Source: Xylaria sp. FL1777
Lineage: Eukaryota > Ascomycota > Sordariomycetes > Xylariales > Xylariaceae
Assembly (NCBI GenBank): GCA_022578965.1
Contig: MU400536.1
Span: 62,001-126,000 of the forward strand
Length of the DNA: 64,000 nucleotides
Reading direction: 5' to 3'
Part shown: positions 1 through 12,240 of the stretch, piece by piece
Layout: each line of letters begins with the position of its first letter
Numbering within the stretch: the first letter of the stretch is position 1
Position numbers and translations under genes: made by a program
The notes under the pieces: generated by a model
Told to the model about the DNA's origin: nothing
The model's database searches: none
Seen by the model: only the letters and a program-made list of their open reading frames with translations

Positions 1-154
1 AGTAAGTGAAACCTAGAGTGAACATCATCCTCCCGCTATCATGGGTGTTGTCCAGATTGAGATACACCCGTGGAGCTTGTGTAGTGGGCTAGAGTTAACA
101 GGCCCTACATACCAACAAAGCATTAGAAAATTATTTGCTGATTTGAGCGTATAG

Positions 155-522
155 TGTCAAGTCTCCTGGATGACGTGTATAAAGGTTCACCGCGCGTCAC
201 CGTCATTCTGTCGACACTGCTAGTGAGATCAGATGAAGTGAACCAAGAGTGTGTCGAGGATGTCAATAGCCAATTCAAGACCGTGGCAGCCACCCAGAGG
301 GCAAACGGCCGCAGACTCGTACTTGTGGACATGCAGCCACCTGCTGGGCCAACGACCGCCCAGCTGGTTGATGGCATTCACCCAACTGAAGCGGGTTATG
401 CCAAGATGGCAAACATATGGTTCGAGGGAATCAAAGAAGCTGACGAGGCGGGGTTTCTTCTGACGAAAGAAGCGATTGCGGGGAACCCTGACGGTGTTCC
501 TGACAGGGGCGTTTACGGTTAA
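155..522 (+). CDS. SGNH/GDSL-family hydrolase, last exon only (5' part outside window)
   Basis: The reading frame ends in TAA at 520-522 and encodes the C-terminal third of an SGNH/GDSL esterase or lipase. The visible mark is the block V-DGIHP-T-x-x-GY (D73 and H76, counting from the codon at 154), which is the conserved Asp-x-x-His of catalytic block V, followed by the usual helix (AKMANIWFEGI). The Ser and the Gly/Asn blocks must lie upstream. Position 2-7 reads GTAAGT, and AG stands at 153-154 after a CTGAT branch-like site, so I infer an intron 2-154 with the preceding exon ending at base 1. A stop at 139-141 in this frame supports the intron. Such fungal enzymes are usually secreted and act on acetylated polysaccharides or lipids, but the substrate cannot be read from this piece. 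The family call is firm; the gene is partial. Confidence 0.75.
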
Positions 523-3500
523 TCATGCCATATATTAGCATATTCCTTGTATATAGTTTGTCTCGGAACGCATTTTCGTCTCCATAGTTTGGCGATGATC
601 TTGATATAAACATTCTATACGGAAAAGCTCTTACCTATCTACTGTTGGAACAACGTGACCCAAAGCGGGAGTTTGCTGCCCAAAATTCTAGGCTAGACGA
701 GATATACTAACAATGCCCCTAAACGTCTAACCAAAGGCAGCAGGATATGCTAATCACATGGTAATAGTTGTCTCTAGGTGTCTTTGGGGGCTGAAACCCC
801 TTTGGACTAATAATAAACCTAGGTTGTCTTACAATTGACATTGGACTTACACACACAAATCAGGGCATGGCTTCGAAGAAGTAGCTATACGAAAAATTTA
901 CGTTAGATTTAACTTAAGCCGCCGTTATTTGTTTATTTGATAACATAGCATTTAAAGTCTCTGAAGGAATTAGAGACATAGCGCGAATATGTGTGTGCCT
1001 TTGGAGTGAACACACGATACGAGGTTCCAGAATGAATAGTCAATACAGTTCATAATAGTGAAGTGTGAAAAAAACAATTACTAGCTCTTTACTCCGAAAC
1101 GAAGAGCCAGTAAGAAGTTAATAATACGTTTCTATCATCTACGTTGAGTAAAGACAACATATATAGCTTGCTAAAAGTTTTTGATGGTGGCATATATACG
1201 TTCATATATTGTTACACACATCAAGTAGTGATAACGCCCAAATACCACGGATTATAAATGAAATCTGCCCCTCTAGAATCATCAAGTTTTCTTTATCTAG
1301 CTTGTACAATTCTCCGAAGAATGCATAGTTGTGACTAGACCTCCAAACGTACAGTCATAAAGGGGTGCCAATATAGTTGGTGTGTCTTCAATGATAGTAG
1401 CCTAATATTAGTATCTATTGATACCATAATTATATCTTCTCAACAGCATATATTTCGACCTTAACAATGGTGAACTTGTATAATAGGGGCTGCTGCAACA
1501 GTGCTTAGAACCGAGAATTAAATTTATTCATAATAAAATAATCTGTTATAGCTGCTAAAGACCATACCTCTTATCCAGGCTTGTGCTAGGCATGGTAGCT
1601 GTCCTTGAGTCTATATACAATGGGTTCGGGCTTCCTCACCTCCGGGGTCCGCCAATATGTCTCACATAAGCGAGGGCTGAATAGCGTCACTTCTGGATAC
1701 CCGAGACAGTCTCAATAGATCTCAGTTCAGCGTAGTACAGCCCCGGTGTCTCACCGAACTACGCATCTGGGTATAGCACAAGGTGTTCGGCGGGTTCAGC
1801 GCATGTAACAACCCGACCATGTCAGTGGTCAGCTAATTTACGTGGTAATAAAACCTTAAATAAGGGCTTGAAAATCATATACTCAATTGAGCCACAATAA
1901 TCTTTATTGGTGCTAAAGGTCCGTATAGAGTTTAAGCTGAAGCCGGCCATTCTTTCACGCTATATGTATTATACCAAGATTAGTTCAAAAAATATATTAG
2001 GTTAGATACTTGTTTGAAACCGGCAAATTCTAAAGTCTTGAGGTCCAATGTGCCATTGAATGTTACGGCGCATCTTTATTTTTGACCATGTTAAGATCTC
2101 ATGAGTTAAGCGTGAGGTGTATATACATTGAAATGGAGCGAAGAAACCTAGAATACAAGCGACTAATTAGGCCTAGTCACCCACTTTACTCTACTTCAGT
2201 ATCTTGTCGTCGCGCGAACGGCCCCTCCATATTCCATCTCTTGGCTATATGTATACAAGTCCTTTGTTCCAGATGTGGCATCATAGGAGATCTCTTTAAC
2301 GTGAGACTGCACACTATCTCACGGCCATAGTCGGTAACGATTACATTAGAGGTATAGGTGGGGAACCTGGGCGTCACTACACCTAGAGTCAGATGGCCAC
2401 CCTTAAAGTTTGATTACAATAGCGTCTTGCGTTGTTGTTCATTTTTAGGATTGGTGTAGGAAAATAGTCAGCGTATAGGGGTCATGAATACGGTTGTTGC
2501 ACAAGGGTTCCAGACTCCGTTGATGACTATCCCTAGACTACTTGTACATATACAGATCGCTTCCTTTCCCGTGATGATCAGCGAGGTCTTAACCCATCTG
2601 TGCCATATAGCTCCGGATGATGGCCCAACAATAAATCGAAGCTCTTCTACAAGCGGTAATTCCCGGCCTACTATTTCATATAGTGGCACTCTCAATTGTA
2701 CTGCGTATGTATGCTACAGGTTGTGGAGAATAACTGATTTAAAAAAATCACTTCCGACGACTCATAGGAGTCTAGGAGAGTTCATCCAGTTGTCTCGACC
2801 GGCGACTAAGACGATCATCAGGCAGACATGTTTTACCTCGAGACCTAGGTTCTAGTCGAAGTGTGGGTAAGGGCTCTTTCGACCTGACAGACTGACTAGA
2901 CACACATATGTGATTTTTATGAGCTGGGCTGGATACACTAACATGTACGTACGTTTCCCTACACCGATAGTTGGCTAATACACTAGTCCACCTGATAGCC
3001 TAGGGGAACTAACCTACGTAATAAATAGTACGTTGACAACATGATTTTAAGTTCAATAAAACGTGTTGGTGTCGGAGCAACAACCCCACCTGTCGGAATC
3101 GATGTGGTATTGACTCGGGGTAAAATATTGATCTACTTATCTCGCGAAGGGGAATTTCGTATGCGCCCGATATAGATGGGCTAGGAGCATATATAGAAGC
3201 TGTCACTTGGAAATAGGGAGGACTATTTTGGTTGGATTTGTATAGTTACTATACGTATATAGTGCTGGATAGAGCCCCTCATCTGCCATGTATTTGGGTA
3301 GATCGGCTAACGTCCCAATCCAGGCTCATCCATTTCAGCCAAGTGAAAGATGATATGAATACCGCCATTGGATATCTCTAAGACCACGATAACCTCTTGC
3401 CTAGGTTTGGATAGTGCAGACACTAGAATAATCTGTTGTTCTAATGCACGTGGTCTTGAACCTAAACTTCGAAATGACCCATCTCGGAGCTCTGTCCCAC

Positions 3501-3889
3501 AGAATTTACTCACGCTAGTGGCGGCACTGTACTGAATTCCTGGTATCGCATCCATGAGAAGTAGAAAGATCCAATGTCAAACGCGCCCTCTAGCGACTCT
3601 GGTGACCATAAACCTGCATCCGCGGTGCTGAATTCTGAGAGGTGGAGATAGCCCAAGATAGTCAACACCAGTAATGATGGGTAAGTTCTGACAGCTCGGG
3701 TTCTCTTTCAGTCCCCCCCCGGCCAGCAACTGTATCGGCTACAGCGCGACCCGGCCAGTAGCCTAAGAAGATATGGGATATGGCGGGAAGTGAGAAAGGA
3801 GTTCCTATGATCCGAAGTGCGGATCCCTGGGCTCCCATGTTCCTGTCCTCCACTCTACGGGTTGAGTTCGAATGCTGGAGAAGCGTTTC
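523..3889. other. Gene-poor stretch with repeat relic
   Basis: No convincing coding region is seen on either strand; the open frames here are short and look random. The stretch contains one arm of a diverged repeat pair (about 1478-1810). Base composition is intermediate, not RIP-extreme. It looks like old decayed intergenic or transposon-derived sequence. Confidence 0.6.
1478..1810 (+). repeat. Diverged direct repeat, copy A
   Basis: This segment is recognisably the same sequence as about 6279-6560 in the same orientation. Shared blocks include ATAATCTGTTAT, GAGTCTATATACAA, GAGACAGTCTCA, AGATCTCA and AGCGTAGTAC. Differences are mostly transitions. Copy A has about 50 extra bases around 1623-1675. 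No coding capacity or terminal structure is visible, so the type of element is unknown. Confidence 0.75.
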
Positions 3890-4291
3890 TCAAGTGCCTT
3901 CTTGACTAGACGGAGAGACATTTAAATTGTCCCAATACCGTTTCCGCGCTGTCATTGCTAGTGGGTTGTTTCGAAATCGGTCCTGGAAAAAGTTGAAGAT
4001 GGCAAATTCGTCTCTCGACATAACATATCTGGATTCATCCGCCAGGACTCTATTCCAGATACCTGCGAGCGCAGACTCAAGCAAGTCGCGAATGGCTCCA
4101 TGGCCTGCGGCTTCTGGGCTGTCTCGCGCAATCTCCAGCGCTTGGATCACGTCGCTGTTGATACCTTTGTTACTTTTCGTCGCCATTAAATCGTTTACTT
4201 GACGACAACCCAGCGGGGGCTGGGACATGTTCATGATATTGAGCTTTAATTCAGATAGTCTTATGGGAAAGGCCAAGGTCGGCATCGACAT
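3890..4291 (-). CDS. Small hypothetical protein, 133 aa or shorter
   Basis: An uninterrupted ATG-initiated frame of 133 codons. Unlike neighbouring frames it has protein-like composition: helical stretches with regular hydrophobic spacing (IQALEIARDSPEAAGHGAI, then DLLESALAGIWNRVL) and an aromatic-rich end (YVMSRDEFAIFNFFQDRF, then ARKRYWDNL). It looks like a small globular helical domain; I do not recognise the family with certainty. The first 35 residues are less convincing, and a second ATG at codon 36 (MATKSNKG) could be the real start, or the N-terminus could be in another exon. No signal peptide or membrane segment is seen. It stands alone in gene-poor DNA, so it may be a recent orphan gene or the surviving exon of an older one. 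Confidence 0.45.
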   Translation of the reverse strand: MSMPTLAFPIRLSELKLNIMNMSQPPLGCRQVNDLMATKSNKGINSDVIQALEIARDSPEAAGHGAIRDLLESALAGIWNRVLADESRYVMSRDEFAIFNFFQDRFRNNPLAMTARKRYWDNLNVSPSSQEGT

Positions 4292-6278
4292 TGGGATAGT
4301 GAGAGATAAAATCAGAGACCGGTTCTAGATTCCCGTAGAGGAGAATAATCTTGGAATGACGGGTGCTGCCTATGACTGATGGAGGCTGCAAAGCGGTTTC
4401 TGGATATGGCAGCGTGAATCTCGTCCAGTGAGGATAACTGACGTGTTAAAAAATTAAGAGGAGCGTGACGACTAGTGATTGGAGGCTGCAGGAGTGCGTC
4501 GAAAGGAGGCGTCGAGTAGACTTGCAATACCGCTCAATAACGACGTGTTGTGCAAAGCATCAAACAGAGGCGTCGTGGATATATATAAAGTTTTTGTAAC
4601 CCGAGAAGAGGATGAATCACGGCCAGTGAGGTTCGGCCGTCACTAGAAGAAGTCTAGATCATTTTAAGTCATGGAAGTCATCTGGGCATCAGCATGCAAA
4701 CCAACTGACCGTGATCGAGGTCCACAGTTATTACTCAATTACCTCTTCCGGTTATTGTAGTGACCAAGCGGTGACTCGCGTATCATATCCCAGAACCCCT
4801 ATACCGCTCCACTGAGTCGTCGGGTACCTTTTGCACCAGTCAGTCGCAATTCTCGCTCTGAAGAGGATAGTTACAGTCCTGTAAGTTTATCTAGGATGCT
4901 CCGCCCAACACGTGAAGGGGCTTTCTAGCCGGAATGGGAAGTTCAAGCTGCCATTCCATGACCATTCTTGGCGTTCCAAGGCGTCCCGCCGCTCAAGTGA
5001 TCAAGCCATTTACGTAGTGTCTCGGGGGAACGGCATAAATACTACCATACCATACGTATGGCATCCATCACCTCGGGGAGAATATCCCACTAGAACAAGT
5101 CGCGAGAGATTCAAGGCCGCCGTGGGTAATAATTATCGGAGTGGAGCATTAGAAGTTCTGATAAACATCCTTTCGGCGAACTAGCTGTCGGCGACTCTAG
5201 CCGGCGACTGTATGTAACTCTCCGCGGTGAAATGCATCCTTATTGGACGTGTAATTAGTGGAACTAGTACTCCGTAGTGGCGTTGGACACGATGTCGTAT
5301 CATACCCTCCAGTTCCAAAGTCCCGGGCTCAGATGACGATTTCGTAACCACAGCGCTATGCAATGTGTATGTAGTATGTGTGGGTATGAGATCTAGATAC
5401 GTCGATGGTAGGTAGGGCATCAGGGGCCTTTGGCACCGAGTTCAGTCTTCTTAAAGGGGGGCTAGCCAATGATGCAATAGATCTTAGCGAAGCGACTCGA
5501 ACTAGGCCATTCGGTGAAATTCCGCTATGAATTAGGTTAAGTAGTCTGAAAGCTGAGCCCGAGAAACCCACGCGTCATAAGAAAGAACCCGTTAAGACCA
5601 GGCTTCGTCCAGCCACCAAGAGACCTTAGTAGATATACTATCTGTCAGAGACAAGGAAACGTGACTACCTTGGCTTGGCTTTTCCTCGGGCTTTCATTTT
5701 CTGTGTCGTAAATGAAACTTCGAACCTCTAGTCTAGTACTTTAATTTACGCGTCTGACGTTATGTGACCGAGTCATGGTCGCAAATATGTGGATGTCGCC
5801 ATTACGGTTCAGAGGGTGAGTGCCAGCAACTACGTGCAAAACACGAGGTCTTGCCACACCCACCGTACTGTCTAGTCCTTATTCTTAGTCCCAACTGTTT
5901 GGTAGATCTGCGGATGGCTATTTATAGGTAACGTAGGTGCTAACTATGTATACTGCCAAGTGAGCTGGGCCTCATGGACAAGTCTAGTGAAAATGGATGC
6001 ACACCTTATTCCTTCAATTCAAAGTTGAAGAGAAAATATCATTATTAGAATAGGGATCTCAGTACGATTCATATAACCCTGTCCCATTGGCACCTCTTTA
6101 AAATATCAAGTCTGCATTGTATCAAGGTATATAAAATACTGTCAAGACTTAAATTGTGAAGTGTGGCGGGTTGACGGGCTGGAGGTAAGCCCCGGCATAA
6201 ACGGTCGTTGAGTGCAAAATGATGATTTCCATCAGTTTGTCGATACTGGCTTGGTTTCCATGCTGGCATTGAGGTCTA

Positions 6279-6560
6279 TAACAAGGGCTGCTGTGAGGGC
6301 TTGGAACTGAGAACCTGACTTATTCAGATTACAATAATCTGTTATGGCTGCCAAGGTCTATGCCTCTCTCCCGGGCTTGCGCCGGACATAGTGGCTGTCA
6401 TTGAGTCTATATACAATTGGCACATATTTCTAATAGCTTCACTTCTGACCACGAGAGACAGTCTCAGTAGATCTCATTTTAGCGTAGTACGCTCTAGGTG
6501 TCTTACTGAACTTCGCATTTGGATAGGATACATGGTGTTCAGCATGTGAAGTTGGATTTT
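6279..6560 (+). repeat. Diverged direct repeat, copy B
   Basis: Same orientation as the segment at 1478-1810, sharing the ordered blocks ATAATCTGTTAT, GAGTCTATATACAA, GAGACAGTCTCA, AGATCTCA and AGCGTAGTAC. It is shorter by about 50 bases in the middle. Differences look like accumulated transitions. The edges fade out without inverted repeats or a clear target duplication. Confidence 0.75.
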
Positions 6561-7904
6561 AGGTCTCTATGCAAAGTAGAGGCCAGCCAACTAACTGTTC
6601 AACGGTACTAGCGAGAAATTGAAATACGAATAACTTCCAGTGATGGTAAATAACATCTGTATTGTATAACGAGGAGCAGTGGCAGACGTGTTGTTGGTCA
6701 CTACGGTGACCTCTCCCTCCCTTGTTTAGGTGGTATGGTATGCCTTTAAGCTAGGAAAGCTCCAAGTCAATCCCAAAGCGTATAACATGCTGGAATGGGT
6801 GTAGTAGAGTAAAAGTGTTCTAACTATGCATTGTCGTGCAGAGAGCATGAAATAAATGCTGGCGAGATCTCTGTTACGAGATATAACATCCTTTCTCTGT
6901 TCCCCTGCTATACATTCTCTCTCCTATTACCTGTGGAATGACGAGATCAAAAATCATATCTAGGTGCGACTTGTGGAATGTAACCTTCCTCAGCTAATTT
7001 ATAGCAATAGCCCTCGATTGTAACAGCCGTGCTATCCCATGACGTACCTCTTTAGCCTGTCATGGAGACGGTGATGACCAAATTCCAGTTGCTATCCCCA
7101 GTTTGTTGCCCCTTAATTCTTCGACTAGTTTGGGACCTTCTCCTTCAACACTTATATGTTCATGTTATCGCAATGTATAATGTCGCATAGCTTAATGGCT
7201 TGACTAACGCGCCGCAAACTGGCAAATTCATTGAATCTAAATGATGAGATCGGAAGTAGTAATGACCAACAATCCATACCAAGCCAGCCAAATTGTAGGT
7301 AAAATAATTGGGGTGCGAGCGATCATGTCCGATCACTACCTACATAAAGCAAGAATCTAATTCTAAGTAATAAGGAGTATGACATTTATGAGCATTCCGT
7401 TGCCCGTTTTATGTAGCATCGTCGAGTCGGAGTTCAGCCACCAGTCTGTCCAGAACGTCTGACGACAACATACAATATCTAGCTCCACATGTACAAGGAC
7501 CCGGAAGAGCCTGATCTTCATCTACTATTATGAATGAATTGATGACAGCGCATTACGTAGCTGAGGACGGCAAGACGACCGCAACAGCGGGCGTATAGTA
7601 GGCTACACAAATGAGAATCAGGAACTCACCGCGCATGGTAACGAAAGTATAACGAACGACGTGGAAGCACATGTAGAAAATTATGGTATTTTACTATGAA
7701 GTTCACGGATGTCGGTGCCTAGAAATTTGTGGTTGATTGATACTTTCGAATATGAGCTGAGAGGTATACGAGCGGCTGTGCCGTCTCAGAGTTACTTTAT
7801 ATTGTAATACTAACCTAACCTCAACAGGGTCCATTTCAATTACTCTATATAGTCAATCGAGAATGAGCTTAGGTTTCAGATTTTGATTATCCCACGACGG
7901 CCAG

Positions 7905-7932
7905 TCTCTCTCTCTCTCTTACACACACACAT
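7905..7932. repeat. (CT)n-(AC)n microsatellite
   Basis: A run of CT dinucleotides followed directly by AC dinucleotides, about 140 bp downstream of the amidohydrolase stop codon. Confidence 0.9.
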
Positions 7933-8071
7933 ATTATATTCATCCACGACTTCCAAGATCAGATAGGTATATATGTCTCATCAGAAACGGCCGCGACCTC
8001 ATTCGAGCACTATCTTCTCCTTGTCCGCAGTCTCCTTCTTCCACACCCTCCGATACTGCCCATGTACTAGT

Positions 8072-9179
8072 TCAAGACCCAATCCCATAGGCCTTTAGAG
8101 CCGTTCCACCCCAGATCATTTTATTCTGCTCGTCATCGAAGGAAGCCATCCAGCACAAACGCTCGACGATCTTCTTCCACTTCTCCCAAGCACCATCCCC
8201 GACGCCGACAGTACAGACGGGCCAGTCACTGGCGAACATGATGCGATCTGCACCAAAACCAGCAACAATGATGGTCAGCCAAGGCATCAGTGCCTCAAAG
8301 ATCTCCTCGTGTGGTCGCTGCTTCAGCGACTCGGGCATTTCGGAGAATCCGCCTGATAATTTCATGTAGGTGCGGCTACACTTGCTGAGCGTGAACATGG
8401 CGGTGCGCCACGCGATGAACGATGTGCTCGTGTGCGTGGTGTAAACCTCTAGGTCAGGCTTGCACATATGATCTGTATAATATATACTTAGTTCGACTGC
8501 TCAACTGTCGATAGCAGCCCGCCAGGCCCATAGCCAACTCACTGATGATGAAAACGACCTTGTCATCTTCTGGAACACTTTCGTGCGCACGGTCAATCAT
8601 CTCGACAACCTCCTCAAGCTGGCCTCGACCCCGCCGGTGCTGGTCAACACCCAGCTCGAACACGTAGCCCTTGCGGCCAAGTAGCTTCAGGCTCTCGATG
8701 AAATCATCTTGCAACATAGTACCATCAGGCTTATCCTGCAGCAAGTACCTAAAACCCCTGATCTTGGACCAGCTCTCGCCCGCCTCCTTCCTCACAAGCT
8801 CGATGTACCTCTCCATAGCCGGAGGGCCGCTTGGCAAAGGGGCCCAGGGGATATAGGCAGCACATAGCGACGCATCTTCTGGGGTGTGGCCCTCGCCGGG
8901 TTTCGGCTGGCCCGTGATAATGCGCTTCAGCCATGAGACCTCCATGAGCGGGCCCTCCCAACCACTGCCGTCTTTGAGGCCGGCATCGAGGTCATTCTTG
9001 CGGTCTGTCTCGACGAAGATGAAGCCACTGGGCGGGGAGCTGGCCGAGGCAGCCTTGTATCCTTCGACAGACTGCTGTTTCGCCAGTGGGGTATCTGGCG
9101 AGCACCAAGCCAGCGTGGAGATCTCAGACCCGGGGTACAGGTGAATATGAGCATCAACGATTGGGATGTCGGCTGGCAT
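8072..9179 (-). CDS. Amidohydrolase-2 family protein (lactonase-like), 345 aa
   Basis: Two exons: 9179-8543 and 8472-8072, with intron 8542-8473 (GTGAGT...ACAG, 70 nt, phase 1). The spliced protein is a metal-dependent TIM-barrel hydrolase of the Amidohydro_2 family. It starts MPADIPIVDAHIHLYPG (H-x-H at 11 and 13, metal ligands), has INHMCKPDL across the splice junction (His at about 214, strand 5) and ends with MFASDWPVC (catalytic Asp at about 295). The length matches family members. Fungal relatives include L-rhamnono-1,4-lactonase and other sugar- or aromatic-acid lactonases, so a cytosolic lactone-opening role is likely; the exact substrate is inference. I chose the ATG at 9179 because the longer frame to 9230 begins at a TTG and adds residues upstream of the normal start of the barrel. 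The left neighbour is decayed DNA, and no pathway partner is adjacent. Confidence 0.85.
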
Positions 9180-10158
9180 GTCGACGGACCAGTGTGCAAG
9201 GGGTTGGATGTGCGAACGACGGACGAGCAAGATGGAACGATTCAGTGCTAGCTACTTAGAATCTAAGCTAGACAGGCAGAGGAAACGACGGGTTGGTGTT
9301 TCAGATGGAGAAAGTTCATGGAGAAAGCTTCACCTTGCCAGACCGACTTCCTGGCGCATTACTGCTGCGTATGTACCTAACTAAGTGACATTAAATGCAG
9401 GGGACAGGCTATAACTTCCTGCCCTTGCATCAGGAAGAGGTAGCACAGCTGGGTACTTAAATTCACTGGTAGTCAAAGGTTCTTTCCTATCATCTACTAA
9501 CATCCATGGATGTAGGTAGGTACCTATTATTTAGTATTATGTAGATTATGTAGATAGAGCAGGTACACATTCTAATAGGTGTGCATCAATGATCGACTGT
9601 ACAAACCCGAGACGAGAGACGACAGCACGCATCAATTGGATGGTACTTAAGTAGCTATACCCCGCGCTATGTGTTGTCCCCATCCACTTTATTACAGTAC
9701 CGGTATTCCACATACATTAGGTACCTTCATATGTACCTACGTATGCGTATGTTACCTGTCGAGTTATGAGCAGTCCCACTTATCCGCTCTTCATTAGGGC
9801 TCGGCGGGGCTAGGCACAGACCACATACATACATATGTATTTTAGTGTACTTACTTAGGTACGCAGTACATATAGTAGGTACCTGGGTAGGTACCTAATG
9901 TGGATACCCTCACTATCCTGGTCATCCGCGGGGCAGCAGAAAGAGCTTGACGACTCTATTTATCTTTCTGGTTCTACGGTTTGCGGCTGTATCAAAACAG
10001 ATACTTGATCTGTTTCGGCCTCACCTTTGCAACACCTACTACCTGTGCATTCTGAAAATTTTCGCATTGCGCTGCATCGGTGCTCTATCTCTTTATATAT
10101 CTTATTTGAGACATTTGATTTATTGCTGGCCTCGTGTTATCTATTTCTATTGCTCATC
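9180..10158. promoter_or_regulatory. Divergent intergenic region between amidohydrolase and Get3
   Basis: The two genes point away from each other, so this 979-bp stretch holds both promoters. It contains several copies of the TAGGTA/TACCTA motif (for example around 9511-9530 and 9860-9900), often as GGTACCTA. No clear TATA box or gene is seen. Confidence 0.45.
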
Positions 10159-11238
10159 ATGTCCACTGCCGTCGTCTCCGCCGACGATGACGTCTTCGAG
10201 CCGACCCTGCAGTCTATCCTCGACCAGAAGACGCTGCGGTGGATTTTTGTTGGCGGTAAGGGTGGCGTAGGCAAGACGACGACATCATGTTCCCTTGCGA
10301 TCCAGCTTGCCAAGTTCCGCCGCTCAGTCCTCCTCATCTCTACCGACCCTGCACACAACCTATCCGATGCCTTTTCACAGAAGTTCGGGAAGGAGGCACG
10401 CTTGGTGGACGGCTTCACGAATCTCAGTGCTATGGAAATAGACCCTAATGGTAGTATCCAAGATCTGCTGGCAGGGCAGGGAGAAGATGCGGACGCCATG
10501 GGTGGCATGGGGGGTATGATGCAAGACCTGGCTTTTGCCGTGAGTATTGAAGGGGGTATTGTCTATGTCGAATGTACTCTGACACACTGACTTCATAACC
10601 ACCAGATACCCGGTATCGATGAAGCCATGTCTTTTGCTGAAGTCCTCAAGCAAGTCAAGTCTCTCTCTTATGAAGTCATCATCTTCGACACGGCGCCCAC
10701 AGGCCACACTCTACGTTTCCTACAGTTTCCCTCGGTCCTCGAAAAAGCCTTGGCCAAGGTATCCCAACTATCGAACCAGTACGGCCCTCTGCTAAATGGT
10801 TTTCTGGGTTCTCAAGGTCAATTACCGAACGGGCAGAACCTAAACGAGATGATGGAAAAGTTGGAAGGCTTGCGTCAGACCATCTCTGAGGTCAATGCGC
10901 AATTCAAGGATGAGAACCTTACCACGTTTGTGTGCGTCTGCATAGCGGAATTCCTCAGCTTATACGAGACGGAGCGGATGATCCAGGAGCTGGGTGGATA
11001 CGGCATTGACACCCATTGCATCGTTGTCAACCAGCTCTTATTCCCCAAGAGGGAAAGCAACTGCGATCAGTGTAATGCGAGACGGAAGATGCAGAAGAAG
11101 TATCTCGATCAAATCGAGGAGTTATATGACGAATTCAATGTGGTCCGGATGCCGCTGTTGACAGAAGAGGTCCGAGGTAAGGAGAGGCTGGAGAAGTTCA
11201 GCGACATGTTAATTCATCCCTACACACCCCCTGAATGA
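10159..11238 (+). CDS. GET3: Get3/ArsA-type ATPase of the tail-anchored protein insertion pathway
   Basis: Two exons: 10159-10539 and 10606-11238 (intron GTGAGT...CCAG, phase 0), giving 337 residues, the usual fungal Get3 length. Residues 32-42 form the deviant P-loop [11 protein letters not shown], 61-72 the switch I block [12 protein letters not shown], and about 155-162 the DTAPTGHT switch II. C280 and C283 form the CxxC (NCDQC) that binds zinc at the homodimer interface in eukaryotic Get3. Known family role: a cytosolic homodimeric ATPase that takes C-terminally anchored membrane proteins from the Sgt2/Get4-Get5 complex and delivers them to the Get1-Get2 receptor at the ER; it also acts as a redox chaperone. 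The methionine- and glycine-rich MGGMGGMM just before the junction matches the client-binding helical region. The start at 10159 is preferred over an upstream frame opening because family homology begins here. Confidence 0.95.
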
Positions 11239-11950
11239 GGTTCGTGTAAAAAGGCTGGTGGCTGGGGCGAGAACTATAAGCAAAGTAAGGCAAAGAAGGT
11301 AAGGCAAGGCGTTCGGCAAGACGGCTCTGTTGGTGCACAACAAATAACCTAGTGCTTTTGTCTCTCGACACAGGGGCTCGAAACTTCAGAGAGGGGCAAT
11401 TCCCAGGGATTATGATCATATGACATGGCAAGTAAAATAAGTATTCACAGGTTGGGAAGCCGTACGACACAAACATTCACATGTTCGACCCCCCAGGTAC
11501 CTCAGTGGGCGTTCTGGCTGTCACCAGGCGACTGGATAGATGAATGAATGGTACTACGTCATTTACTTTAGCCCGCCTAACGCATTGACTTTTTGTTGAA
11601 ATGACTCAATTGGCCTCATGAACAATTCTCCTTGGATTATGCTTATTATTCTTCTTTTCCTCTATTTATTTTTCATCACATGCTCCTTAACACCATGTCA
11701 GGGAAACTTGCCTAATGCAGAAAATACCCACCTTCTGTCACCTATCTAGTCCCAAGGCCTCTAAAGATTCAATGGCTAGACTTAACATGACTTATTAACT
11801 CATGTTCAAAGGCGCCATGGTAACAAAAAAACATGGTACTAGTATTCATAGTTCTGGACTTGTTAAATACCTACGGTTATATGCCATTCACTTTCTCTTT
11901 TATCATGGCGTAAATGCCACATAGGAGTGTTTAATTATTTCATATAGGTA

Positions 11951-12240
11951 CAAAGGTTAGGGCCAGAAGTCAGCAATAGCCTAGACAATTGAATACAGTA
12001 CATTTTATTTACTACTTACAGTAATTATTTCCTATTTAGGAAAGACGGCTAATTTTGTGCCAGACCGTTAGCGGCCCGACTTTGATATATTTTCTACTTG
12101 ACGGACTGTTCTTAAGCCAAAACAGAACTTGCTAAGCTGCTAGCAGCTTAGCATAGCGTAAAAGCCTTTCCTAATTAAGAAATACTTACTGTAAGTAGTA
12201 AATGAAATGCACTGTATTCAATTGTCCAGGCTATTGCAGT
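11951..12240 (-). mobile_element. MITE-like fold-back element, copy 1 (right end degraded)
   Basis: A long palindromic element matching the copy at 36574-36883. The left arm (GCAATAGCCTAGACAATTGA...) and right arm (...TCAATTGTCCAGGCTATTGC) are inverted copies of each other. The asymmetric centre (TCTACTTGACGGACTGTTCT) runs in the opposite direction to copy 2. TA precedes the left end at 11949-11950. The last 20 bases or so of the right terminus present in copy 2 are missing or unrecognisable here. No coding capacity: non-autonomous. Confidence 0.85.

Larger units (their letters stand above)
4292..8071. other. Gene-poor stretch with repeat relic and microsatellite
   Basis: No supported gene. 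It holds the second arm of the diverged repeat (about 6279-6560) and a CT-then-AC microsatellite at about 7905-7932. The rest has no recognisable feature on either strand. Confidence 0.55.

Noticed and set aside
523..8071. Horizontal transfer of the left 8 kb
   Set aside because: Composition differs mildly from the gene-dense parts but no foreign gene is identifiable; decay of old repeats explains it better.
9180..9230. N-terminal extension of the amidohydrolase to a TTG
   Set aside because: Eukaryotic genes start at ATG; the metal-binding HIH lies close to the N-terminus in the family and the ATG at 9179 fits.
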